Positions 26,091 through 37,748 of a stretch of 64,000 nt of DNA are shown piece by piece. Every line of letters starts with the position of its first letter. The stretch's first letter is position 1. Source of the stretch: Strigops habroptila (lineage: Eukaryota > Chordata > Aves > Psittaciformes > Psittacidae); NCBI RefSeq assembly GCF_004027225.2, contig NC_044282.2, positions 60,567,225 to 60,631,224 of the forward strand. The letters run 5' to 3'. Under the pieces are notes generated by a model, which was not told where the DNA came from, did no database searches, and worked only from the letters and a program-made list of their open reading frames with translations. The translations under genes and the position numbers were made by a program.

Positions 26091-28161
26091 CATTCCCTGA
26101 GGGCAGATGCTGAGCCTATCAAAATCTGGGTTTCAAATCTTAAAAAATCAGGCCTAGAGTAATCCTATTACAGTTCCAAGAAGGCCACTGGAAGAAAACT
26201 GTAGTATGTTTTGTCCTTTTCATCATTTCCCAGCTAAGGGGATATGTTTTTTTTGGTACTCATATAGCTAGAGTGAGACCAGGAAAATCCCAGTAACAAG
26301 CACCAGGATAATCCCATTGCCTGGCTTTCCCATATATGCAACCCAGATGCTTTGCTACGTCTGTACAGTCTTTGATTCTGCTAATCAAACGGTCTTATGC
26401 TCTTTGTTAGGATGAAACATGTTGGACTTCAAGACAGTGGTGCTGTCTGAAACTTAAATAGGCTGTCATGTAGCGTGAACTCAGAAATGATCCCTGCTAA
26501 ATTTCCCCTTTTTTTCCTTTCCTGCCCAAGAGCTACACAGATCTCACAGAGAAGTCTCAGACCTCTCCCTTTTGCTCTGTTGAGGGACGTCACCAGGAAT
26601 TTCAGCAAATCGTCAGCCTCCTGGCCCCTCCCAGACAGGTCTTTCCCCTTTCATCAGAACAGCGATGAACACTGAACTGCTCCTGGAAAGAACAAAGCTG
26701 CTGCAGGCTGCTTGGTGACCCAGGTTGGACGTGTTTCTGGAGGGAACCTGTTGACTGGAGAGGACTGCAACGTACCTGACAATGTTTTAGCAGATGAAAC
26801 GATCAATTTTTATAGTGTGTGTGTGAGAGAGGGAGAAAGAGCAGCATTTTCCATGCCTAAAACATGCATTATATTTGTTACACAAGTGATAACTGAAACA
26901 GAAGAGTTCATTGTCATTGGCTGGGTTTTCTTGCAGTACCCAATGGTTTGACCTGCAGTTTTCCTCCCTCTCGCAGCTCAGTCTCTCACAATTGGTATTT
27001 TGGAGGATTCTCTCTCCCAGAAAATACAAGAAAAGAAACTGCTTCTCCCAGCAAGAATCAGTGGAAGGGATGCGGCAGAAAACCAAAAAGTAAAAACGCA
27101 GCCAGGTTCGTGTTGTTGTGAATACTGAATTGCAAAAAACAGGCTCTGTATTAGAATTCTTTCTTGTTACCCATCTCTTGAGCATCTCTGAAAATAGCCT
27201 TCCTCCCCTGAGAAAGAACAATTCGTTCCTTTTTATTATTTTTATTATTATTACAGATCTCAAGACATCATTGTGAAAACGCTGTGGTATTAGATAAATT
27301 GTAAAAGATGAGCTGTTTTCCACTGTACTAAGTGATGTGAAAATATCATGAGACAACTAATGTTGCAAATTTACAGTTTAAGTAAAATAAGTAGCTGAAT
27401 GCTGAGAAAAAAACAAGTAGGAAACTGAGGCACAAGGAGCGAAGGTGGATTGCTCAGTGTTATTTCAGTGCTTTTGAGTAGGAATTGAGGTGCTCCTGAG
27501 GATTTGGGCTGTTTGAGGTGACATAGAGGAAGTTTATGGCGGATTCAACATAGGAAAAGCTGAGCCAGCTTTCCCAATGCTTAAATCCAGCAGTGCATCC
27601 ATGTTGCTGAGAAACAGAGAGCAAAACTGCATGTGTAAGGAGAGTTATTGCTAACTTCTATATGTCTTGATCAAAGTATGAAATGCAGTCTCCTACATAC
27701 CATGTGCATGCTGCAATCTCCCTTTCTCCATTCCAGCATCACATGCAGACCCTGGAGCCATTGCAGAGCATTGGAGGGAATCCCAAGGGTAAGGGGAGCT
27801 TCTGGTGAACAACTATGATGCAAGGTATCCCCACATTTGGGGCAGAATCCCATAGGCAGGACCCATAGCTATCATCCCAGCATGTGTAGGTAGCAGGGGA
27901 GACAAGCAGGATGGACATGACAGATGGGGATACATCTCCAGGTGTGGGGGTCATTGGCTTGTCATCCACTTAATGATCTGTAGGAATTATTTTAAGCAGG
28001 GTATGAGGTGAAGAAGGTCTCAGAGCTTCCCAAGCCTTCCTTCTGGCACCAACCCACCCTGAACTGACCTTAACCTGGAGAAAGTGTCTAAGTCGTCTGC
28101 CATCGGAGGGCTCAGACCCACCAAAAGGATCTTTTCTCTACGTGTCTGGCCCTCTTCTGGC

Positions 28162-28302
28162 CCTGTCCAAGGCCAGGTTGGACAGAGCCTTGGACCACAT
28201 GGTTTAGGGCAAGGTGTCCCTGCCCATGGCAGGGGGGTTGGAACTAGATGATCTTAAGGTCCTTTCCAACCCTTACTATTCTATGATTCTATGATTCTAT
28301 GT
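28162..28302 (+). mobile_element. CR1 LINE 3' end
   Basis: 140 bp ending in three ATTCTATG units. It contains AAGGCCAGGTTGGACAGAGC and GGTTGGAACTAGATGATC, nearly identical to the end of the copy at 36.5 kb, so it is of the same young type. Confidence 0.92.
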
Positions 28303-28430
28303 CCCATCCTGCACCATGCTACAACCCTATCACTCACAACACACAGCCATCCAACTCAATATCCAGCCTTCAGGAATGAACATAGAGCAACACCCCTAGC
28401 GACACCCTATAACCCAGCCAACCCTACCCC

Positions 28431-29026
28431 AGGCTGCATAAAAAGCATGGCCAGCATGTTGAACGAGGCGATTCTCACCCTCTACTCCACTCTCATGACA
28501 CCCTATCTGAAGTACTGCATCCAGCTCTTGGGGTCCCCAATATAAGAAGGACATGGACCTGTTGGAATGAGTCCAGAAGAGGCCATGAATATGCTCTGAA
28601 GGCTGGAGCACTTCTCCTGCGGAGACAGGCTGAGAAAGCTGAGCTTGTTCAGCCTTGAAAGAGAAGGCTCCAGGGAGATCTTAGAGCAGTTCCAGTGCCT
28701 AAAGGGACCAACAAGAAATCTGGAGAGGGGCTTTTTACAAGGGCAATAAGGGGCAGAACGACAGAACAAGGGGGAATGGCTTTAAATGAAAGAGGGGAGA
28801 TTTAGATTACATATAAGAAAGAAACTCTTTACAATGAGGGTGTTTAAACACCAGCACAGGTTGCCCAGAGAGGTGGTAGATGCCCCATCCCTGGAAACAT
28901 TCAAGGCCAGGTTGCATGGGTCTCTGAGCAACTTGGTCTAGTGGAAGGTGTCCCTGCCAATGGGAGGGGGATGAAACTACATGACCTTTAAGGTCCCTTC
29001 CAACCCAAACCATTCTGTGATTCTAT
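28431..29026 (+). mobile_element. CR1 LINE, 5'-truncated copy
   Basis: Begins in the reverse-transcriptase ORF (GCATAAAAAGCATGGCCAGC), passes the GAAGGACATGGAC...TTGGAATGAGTCCAG and GAGAAAGCTGAGC blocks and ends CCCAAACCATTCTGTGATTCTATG. It lies about 130 bp after another CR1 3' end in the same orientation. Frames are broken. Confidence 0.92.
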
Positions 29027-29219
29027 GTGCCTCCATTACCTCCCCTCATAGAGGCAGAGGCTCATTCACCCCCTGCAAATCCCATCCTAGGCTTGATCCT
29101 ACTACATGGCTCCTTCCTAAGTCTGTAGCTTTCCCATTGTGCATGTACACACACGCAGACGCCTATTTTTCTGTTGGCTATGCAGATAGCAGCAAAGCTT
29201 GTGAAAAAAGGAAGATAAC

Positions 29220-29590
29220 CACAAGCTTTTGGGATCTGCTCCCCACGGGCCAGGGAGGGGGATGCGGATCCCTTTATTGTTGGGTCAGGTTTGGTTTATT
29301 TTTTTTCCTCTTCTGTCTCTCTCTCTGGATCAGGAGCCCAAGATGAGGCAGTGCTGCTGCCGGCATGAGAAAGTGGGGCCGTCCGTGCAGATGTTGCCCG
29401 GGGAAGCTGAGGTTCCCACACCAAGTAGGAAGCGGGGCCTCACGAAGCCGGGATGGGGACTGCGGAAGTGGCAGCAGGGCTGGACGCCCGTGGCCACTGA
29501 TCCGGGGATGATGGGAGAGGAGAAGAGAAGGGGGGGGGAACCGGCATACAGGGGGACATCTATTCTTAGAGAAAAAGGGGGGCCCTGATG
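29220..29590. other. Small GC-rich, CpG-containing patch
   Basis: About 370 bp clearly richer in G and in CpG than the surrounding DNA, with purine-rich GGGGAGG-type runs. It contains a plus-strand open frame of 119 codons that matches nothing I know. It might be a weak CpG-type promoter, an enhancer or just local composition. Confidence 0.3.
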
Positions 29591-29733
29591 GGAGGATTTT
29601 ATTGTAAGACTTTGTTTACACCCCAAGCTGAATGAATCAAATGACCTTGTTTATTGTCGGTCTCCTGAATGGACGGCAGAAAGAGGGAGGAGGGATGGGG
29701 GGCTTATATTATTGTTAATTCTGCCATTTACAA

Positions 29734-29774
29734 CTTCTTCTTTTTTCTTTTTTCTTTTTTTTTTCTTTTTCCCC
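29734..29774. repeat. Polypyrimidine tract
   Basis: About 40 bases of almost pure T with scattered C, bordering a GC-rich patch at 29.2-29.6 kb. Confidence 0.9.
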
Positions 29775-32125
29775 ACCACACATTGTTGCCAAGATAAAAG
29801 AATAAAAGGTGAAACTCTATTCCTTCCTTTCTCCATCTCCGCAGTATTCTCCAAATCCCCAGACAAGCGGCTGCTGGGATGAAAGTACCAAACCAGAGAG
29901 CTGTGCACAAGATGTGCAGGGCCTGATCCTGCTGCTGCTGACCCCACTCCTCACCAAACTCATTTTCCATGGCAGGGCAAGGGAGCTGAGACCCACCCCA
30001 AGGGTCAGATGGTCCCTCCTCAGGGAGACCACAAGCACACAAACCAGCCTTTTACCACCACCATTGGATGGACCCCTCTTTGCTCCCAGATCAAGGCAGC
30101 AGCATGGCCACAGATTTCACACACAGAGCCACTATTCTCCAAAAATAACAACATTCAGGCAAAGACGGCTTACTTGCGTGAAGTTCTGGGGAGTCAAAAT
30201 GAAGCCACCTTTGAAGAGCCTGCCTTCTCAGCTAAGTGTCTGCTCTTGATGCCAGCTGCATGGATGTATCTTGGTGCAAATCGAATTACGATTTGTTTAG
30301 CCTTTTAATTAGCCCCTGGTGATCCTCATTGCTGCTTGATAACTTCCCATCCGAGAATCAAGTAGTTTTCACAGTATTTTACCTTACAGAGCTATAAAGG
30401 TCACTGCCTGAAGTACCACAGGGTTGCTGAGAGCATCAAGTGGTCCTTTTGGTTTGAACATCAACAAGTTGCAACAACTCAGAGAGAATAACAGAGGGTT
30501 TTACTAGTTTTGAAATTACAGTTTTCCCACCTTGTCACTCTTTATAAAGCCCTTTCCATGCTCTAGGATGGGGAAAAAGGATGCAATGCTCTGTGACCCC
30601 TCCCAGGGTCACTCCTCTCTGTCCCTCGGGGCACACTTGGCTCCACGTGGAAGCCAGCTCTTGCACTGGGACTGTCTGGATTCATGGGTGATACCCTCTA
30701 TCCCTTTGCTTCACTTCTCTTTCCCTTCAAAAATAGGCCAGTCTTCAAAAACTCTTTTGGTAGCCCTGAGCTCACCTGTTCGGCCATTGGTAGAGACTGG
30801 ATGGACTTGTCAACTGAAGCTGTTCAGCCGTTCTTATGTTCTTGCGTTATATTTTGCCTTACAAGCTTCTCCCCTGTTATTTATTTACTTACCCAACCCT
30901 TGCTCGAACACAGAATTCTCACTAATTAATAGAAAGGATTTTTTGGTCAATGCTGGGCTATACTCAAGGTTGTGGTCCTTGGCTGCCTACATTCATGTGC
31001 TCCAGTTTACCAGCAGAATAAAATTTTTGCCTCATATTCCTTGGATTTACCCATCTCTCCCATGGTTGGAGGCAGGTGGTTTCAGTAGCTAGCTGTGAGT
31101 GTAGGACATGTTATTGGAAGCTATGGGATGGCCACATATCTTGATTTACATCCATGTTAGCAGAACATAATTGCGGCCAAGGTCCAGAAACCCTTGGCTG
31201 AGAACAGAGGTGGGAAAAGGGAATTAAAAATATAAAGAGGGAGAAATGAGTGAAGAAAAGTCCTCCCTGTTACTCAAAGCCAGAAGAGAAGAAGGGGAAG
31301 GACAAGGTGTTTTTTTGATCGTGATAATTTGGGAAGGCAGATACATAAAAGCTCTGTTTCATTCTGAGGGGCTCAGTTTGTCATCCTCTGCTTGCAGTAA
31401 GGTGAGAACACCTCGTGTGAAGACCACCCCATCAGTTCCCAGGCTGTGCAGTGCCCAGCTTCAGAGGCCAGGATGGAAAGCCATGAATTTCAGTGAAAGA
31501 AGATATGAGGCTTTAAGGGTGAAGCAACAGCAATGGTTCTCAGACGAAGAGGTGCCCCAAGTAGGAAGAATGAATCTCACTCCACAGATAGAAAAAAACC
31601 CAACTAAGTGAACCCCTTAGCCTAGATACTAAACTTTCAGCTAGGGAACAAATTTTTACCCCCCAAAACCAGTCTCTTTTCTGATAGATATATCAGCTAG
31701 ACTGTGCAAACAATCACAGATCACCTCTCTGACTCGTGCTGCACTGTGCACCCAAATAATTCAGATCCTCTAATACTTAGCTTATTCTGATTTCACTAAA
31801 TCAGCCCATCACTGTTTTACTAAAGAACTAGTCATCAAAAAGCACTTGGGCCGTTGCAGTATGCCATAAGGTTTGCAGTATGATAAGCATAAAGCAAATT
31901 CGGTGTGGCTTAGAACTGGATGATGCTACACCATGCTATGAGATCTCCAGGCTTGAACAAGGCTGAATCCATCTAGAACTTGGTTTTGCAGTATCCTGAG
32001 CAGGGATTGAAAAACCCCAACAAAACCTAAAGAGGGAGTTTGTGCCATCTAGAGGTCATATTTTTAATTACAATCAAGACTGGAGAAGGTAAACCGTAAC
32101 TTCACCTCTCTCAAATATATCCATG

Positions 32126-32166
32126 TAAACATATATGTATATATATGTATATACATATGTATATAG
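32126..32166. repeat. Alternating TA/TG-rich simple repeat
   Basis: Roughly 40 bp of ATATATGTAT and ATACATATGT units, partly palindromic and purine-pyrimidine alternating. Confidence 0.9.
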
Positions 32167-34939
32167 ACTTCTTACAAAACTAAGTTTTAAAAGGAAAAAA
32201 AGATGAGCAATTCTCTTTTCTCTATGAATTTGCAGAAAGAAACACGATTTAATTTCTATTTTATTCTTGCTGCAATATCTCAGCATTGTTCATGTTAGAA
32301 AGGTGGTGGATAAAGCACATGAGAAAACAAAAGTTTATTTTTCATCTCCTCACAGGGAGGAAAGTTTTTAGACAAAGCCACAAAAGAGGAGAGGGAGTAA
32401 TAGAGTTTGGGGTTGGGCTTTTTTTTTTTGTTTTAAACCTCAATTTGCATAAGATAACCAGTAGCAAAATTAGCATCACATTTTTTGTGCATAACACCCA
32501 CAGCTAAGCTCAGCCTTTAAAAGAATTCAACTTCTCTTTAGATAGCAAAGCAGTGGCTTGATATTTCAAGTGTGGTATGCTCTTCAGTGCTTGTGCATTA
32601 TGGTGCAGTTTTTAAAATCTTAATAAACTAATAACAGAATAATATTTTTATCTCTTTATGGTTTTGTTGCACTGTGGTACACAGACAGCCAAATTGTACG
32701 ATAAGAAGAGTTTCTTATTATCTGAAAGTCCCTTAAAGTTTGAGCAAGGCTCTTTTGAAAGTCAGATTGGTTGTGATTGTTGGAATTCTTTGAAGATCAC
32801 CATTTTAAGGGTAAAGGATGCCATTTTGAAGTCCCCTATGAAATGCCATTCCGTGTTCATACCCACTGCTTTCAGGAATTCAAAAGGGATCCCTTGAATC
32901 CAAGGGAAAATCCAACATGCCCAGTTCATGACTTGGACACATCTTCCCTATTTCTGTCTCATATCACTCAAATTTTACCATTTAACAATTTGGGAAGCAC
33001 ATGAAAAACTTGTCTTATTTTCTTTGCAATTCATTCCTGCCTATGGGGTTGGTTTGTCTCATCTGTCAGAGAGTAAAAGAAGCTAGAGATTTTCTCCCTC
33101 CCTAGAGAAAAGAAGCACAGCAGTGGCCAGTGACCTGGTGAAACTGCAGCTGACATTGCCTGAAAGCTGCAAAACCTCAGTGCTGGACAGACAAACCTCC
33201 TGACATGTCTGCTTGCACTGACCTGATTATGGGCAGTGCAACATGCCACAGTAAGTTCCACCACATCTTTAGGCATTGCTCCATGATAACCACCTCCCAC
33301 GCAGTGTAGATGGTGCCCACTGGCATGCAGGAGGTCACATCTTTGGAGACATTCAGTTGGTCCCCTCACCCTGTGCTCCAGGATGCAGCCATAGCCTGGA
33401 GATGGCCAAAACAAGGCCATCAGGCCTTTTAAAACTGCCTCCTGGTTAACAACATCGTTGTTTAGAGACAGAATGCACCTACAATGCAAGTCTTGTGGTT
33501 CTTACAACCCCTTCTGGGGTCTGGTTCAGGTTGAACCAGCAGATGCCTCTGCTTGTCCTTCACTGCTGTAGCTACATTAGGATTTTTCAAATCTCCTTTA
33601 AAATTGTATTAGCTATACGTCAATCTCTTTTATCCTTGCAAATAGTCATTTATACGAAGCAGAACAGCTCCCACAGAGAATCCCACCACCAAACAGCTCA
33701 TACACTATCCTCTGGATCATAGCTGGGGTGGAAGATGTTCCTCTCATCAGATTTCAGTAGGTGAAAAAAAAAGGGGTAGGAAGGTCTGAATCCTGCTTTG
33801 CAGCATTGTGCCAGGCTAATTCAGGGTGGATTTTTTAGATGTAAAAGCTCTAGTTTAACCACAAAGCACAACAGGAAAAAATCTCAGGCTTTCCAACATG
33901 CTCCCAAGATGGGATGCCCCTTTTCCATCTACTTCTAATTGGGATTTCTCCTGCTGAAATCATGAGAATCTCATTATGCAGCAAAGCAGAAACTGATTTA
34001 CCTTCATTAAGAACAGTTCTGTGGTTCTCTGCAGGATCACAGTGGGATTGTACCATTCCCTTTTCTTTATTGTATAGTTAGCCTGTAATTGTGCAGTGAT
34101 TGCTTTGAAATCCTGGCAGCTGAGCAGGAACGTAGGTGGTATTGAAAAGTTTGTGATACAACCCCTTCCTGTAAAGGAAGGCAGCGGGTTGGTCAAAACC
34201 CTTAACAGTGACTCAGTATGCTTCTAAACACAGTGGGAAAAATAGAACACCAAACCATACTTTTTAAGCCCATTTGCGGATTCGAATAATGGCTTCATGA
34301 CTTGAGCAAGCCTGCCAGGCTGGTAGGAGGATGTTTGGGATGGTTGTAGAGGAGGAATCACTGGCAGAAGATAGAGGAAAGAAGCCGGGTTTGGAGGAGG
34401 GAGTGATACACAGGCTATAGCTCTGTACTGGTAAATCAAACAGGGTCCAGTGGGTTCAAGAACTCTCTTGCCTGCATGGTTCATAGATATCCCTGGCCCT
34501 GCTTTAGCCCAAACTAGCAAACATTAACCCAAACACTTCCCAGATTAACACAAGCCAGGGACCATCGCCAGGAGGAAGTTTGGATCAGCTACCCTGATTT
34601 GGAGGCTGAGACATTAACCATACAGATCAGGCAGGACCCTGCCAGTTGGCTTTGGGGCTGGAGAAGAGTTCTTGGTGCCATTTAGATTATCTGAGATATG
34701 ATGCCCCAACATCTATATGCTGGTTGTAGGGGAACTATAACAGAGTCACCTGGAGCTTATGCAAGGACCAACCTGCAACAGTGGTTCTAAATGCACCCTT
34801 GAAGGTGCATGAGTTTTAGATGCTTTAACAACACCAACAAAAATGAAAGTACAGGGAACAACGGAAAGGCAAAAACCTTACAGGTCAAGATAAAGATAGT
34901 TAGTTAGTGAAGCAAAGCTGCTTGAACAAGTAAAGTGGA

Positions 34940-35062
34940 ATAAGGAATGCACTTCCCATTAGCCATCGCCAGGAAAGCAGGTATCCATCATGCTTAATGA
35001 TACTTGGGAAGGCAAATGCCATAACCCCAAATATCCCTCCTTCCTTCTTCTTTCCCCAAGCC
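34940..35062. mobile_element. Fragment related to the LTR at 1.3-1.9 kb
   Basis: Shares blocks in the same order with 1445-1570: CCAGGAAAGCAGG, then TCCATCA, a TACTTGGGAAGGCAAA-like stretch, and a CCTTCTTCTTTCCCC pyrimidine block. Beyond that the similarity is lost. A degraded piece of the same LTR family is the simplest reading. Confidence 0.45.
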
Positions 35063-35861
35063 AACAAAGAACAGTAAAAGATCATAGCTGGAGATCTGGC
35101 AGTGTGCGGAGGATATTGGAGAGAACTGAAGGATGTGATGTGCCAGGTTCCTCTGGGAAAAAGGGTCAAATGTTGAGCATTGGAGGCATTTGTAAATGGC
35201 AGCATACCCTGAACCCATACCCCAGGCACCTTGGATGTGACAACATGCATTTACTGGGACGTTCCCTTCTGCACCAATGGCTTCATTCTGATATTACTAG
35301 TCATGCAAACAGAGTGAGAGCCAGCCACACAGTTATCTGCAAAATAACTCCTTTGTCACAAGGCACCCAGAAATTGGGCCAACCCAGAATAAACACTTTG
35401 TGATTCTTCATGCTCCTCTACACACCCAGCTCCAGCTTCACACTCCACCTCCTCAGCACTTACTGTCACCATGGCTGGGACAGTGACACTCAGATAGCTG
35501 GAGGTTTCTCAACACCTCCCCAGTGCCCCTAAGTTGCTGCATCACTCCTGGGTCCCCTCCCATCCTAACAAGGCCTTCTGCTGTGTATAGCATCACTTTT
35601 GCCTTCAGTTTCTGGCCAAAAGTCGCAAATCAGGACAAATCATTAGTGCAGCTTGAAGTAGAGGAATGTGTAGACCACTGGCTCAGCACACTGTGCTTCA
35701 GGGGTTGCTTGTAAACTCGAGCTCCTAGTTAACAGATTGCTTCCTATTGTTCCCTTGGCCCTTTCCCATAACTCTGTTCAGACCAAGGTTGCTCCCAAAG
35801 TCTTTGTTTGAGATGACCCTCTTTGGTGGAAACATTCACTTTCCCATCTTTCCCACCTGGG

Positions 35862-36610
35862 TCGGGGCAATCCCAGGCACTGCTACAGGTTGGGCGGAGA
35901 AGAGATTCAGAGCAGCCCTGCAGAAAAGGACTTGGGGGTGTTGGTTGATGAGAAGCTTAACATGAGCCGACAGTGTGCGCTTGCAGCCCAGAAAGCCAAC
36001 CGTATCCTGGGCTGCATCAAAAGAAGCATGACCAGCAGGTCGAAGGAGATGATCCTGCCCCTCTACTCTGCTCTTGTGAGACCTCACTTGGAGTACTGCG
36101 TACAGTTCTGGTGTCCTCAACATAAAAAGGACATGGAGCTGTTGGAGCGAGTTCAGAGGAGGGCCACGAGGATGATAAGAGGGCTGGAGCACCTCCCATA
36201 TGAAGACAGGCTGAGAGAGTTGGGGCTGTTCAGCCTGGAGAAGAGAAGGCTGTGCGGAGACCTCATAGCAGCCTTCCAGTATCTGAAGGGGGTCTACAAG
36301 GATGCTGGGGAGGGACTCTTCCTTAGGGACTGTAGTGGTAGGACAAGGGGTAATGGGTTCAAACTTAAACAGGGGAAGTTTAGATTAGATAGAAGGAAGA
36401 AGTTCTTTACAGTGAGGGTAGTGAAGCACTGGAATGGGTTGCCCAGGGAGGTTGTGGATGCTCCATCCCTGGCGGTGTTCAAGGCCAGGTTGGACAGAGC
36501 CTTGAACCACGTGGTTTAGGGCAAGGTGTCCCTGCCCATGGCAGGGGGCTTGGAACTAGATGATCTTAAGGTCCTTTCCAACCCTTACGATTCTATGATT
36601 CTATGATTCT
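35862..36610 (+). mobile_element. CR1 LINE with intact C-terminal ORF2 segment
   Basis: The longest open frame of the window (35890-36519, 209 codons) is the C-terminal end of the CR1 ORF2 reverse transcriptase: [40 protein letters not shown], ending near [10 protein letters not shown]. It is 5'-truncated, lacking the endonuclease and the reverse-transcriptase core, so it cannot move by itself. The 3' end carries repeated ATTCTATG-type units. The open frame suggests it is younger than its neighbours. Confidence 0.95.
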
Positions 36611-37706
36611 TAAACCCAAAATCCTGTGCATTCCACACTGAAGCAATGCTTTTCACATTGGTAGTGAGAAAATTCCTTCCCATGTATGTCCAAGGCACAA
36701 GTATATTCAAATTATCTTCCATTGTAATCAAAGGAAGGAGGACAAAGAACAAAGCTTTCTTCTCACAATAGCTCTCCAAAGAAATTCGAGCTTGATCATA
36801 ACTGATCGTTTCAATTTTCAAGGGTTACTCTTCATAAGCAAACTTACGGATCTCCTCTAGGATCTCACAGGGTTGCTGTAGAGCTGAATTTATACTCTTA
36901 TGCCTGCCTTCAGTGCCTATCATCCTTCCCACCACCATTTCCCTAATTTGGAGGCATATGAGTTACCTCTGGAGTTGCTTATGTTGTGATTAATGTCTGC
37001 AGAGTCAGTGTGAAGACATATAAATTCAAATGCCTAGAGGAAGAGGAACTTTTACTTTCCAGGGGTGTCTTGAAACCCACTTTTCCCAGCAGAGGAGATC
37101 ATTTAGTGGTCTGGACTGTGGGAACAAAGTGACTTGCGTATTAAAGAGCCCTTGAAGCAGTGAGTAATCATGAGGTATGGAGAAAGCAATCAGTTATGAA
37201 TACAAGAAATCTTAGCAAACACAAGATGCTTCTCAGAAAAGGACATGGGAGGCAGGTACATTGAATGCAGACACTTGGAAATACCCACTAAGAGGATGTT
37301 TTGTGATGTTGCAGGATGTTGTAAGCTCAGTTGCAGTCAGCTAGTTCATTTTGCAAGCCCTAATAACCACCGGGAATAGTGCACACAATGTCAGAATAGC
37401 AAAGAGGCAGCCAAGCTGGTGCTCTTTAAGTACATGGGTAGTTCAAGCATGTCTTAGAGAAGCCATCCATGATCAGCAGTGTGGACTGCACAGGGCTGCC
37501 AGAGAAGCTAAAACCAGAGTGATTTCACTGGCAAAGAGTGAAAATGGCAACTGAGTAAAATCCTTCAAGCAGAATAGGTGTTTCTTCAAGGTCAGCAAGC
37601 ACAACCGCCATGGAAAGGATGGGCACTTCTCACTTCATCACACATCCATCACACTTAAGGGTTCCTAAATTGCTGGGAAAGGCATGGCTGTATTTCTGGA
37701 GTGCAT

Positions 37707-37748
37707 TTAGGCATGTCAGCAGCTTCGTTAGGCATGTCAACGGCTGCC
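37707..37748. repeat. 21-bp imperfect tandem duplication
   Basis: TTAGGCATGTCAGCAGCTTCG is followed directly by a copy with a few changes (TTAGGCATGTCAACGGCTGCC). Confidence 0.75.

Larger units (their letters stand above)
11851..28161. other. No gene recognised; scattered repeat fragments
   Basis: About 16 kb in which I see only the repeats listed separately. The longest frame (142 codons at 24060-24488) has no recognisable motif and is composition-driven. A lone CR1-like tail (GTGATTCTATGATTCTAC) sits near 13180-13200. Confidence 0.55.
29600..34935. other. No gene recognised
   Basis: Contains two longer frames (186 codons at 30532-31092 plus; 152 codons at 33031-33489 minus). Neither shows a family motif, and their content looks like translated non-coding DNA. 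Confidence 0.5.

Noticed and set aside
26787-27356. 189-codon minus-strand open frame
   Set aside because: No domain, no splice context and an unusual Phe/Ser/Arg-rich composition; looks like chance in AT-rich DNA.
30532-31092. 186-codon plus-strand open frame
   Set aside because: No recognisable family motif, signal peptide or flanking exons.
33031-33489. 152-codon minus-strand open frame with many Cys and His
   Set aside because: Cys/His spacing fits no zinc finger or disulfide family, and no neighbouring exon was found.
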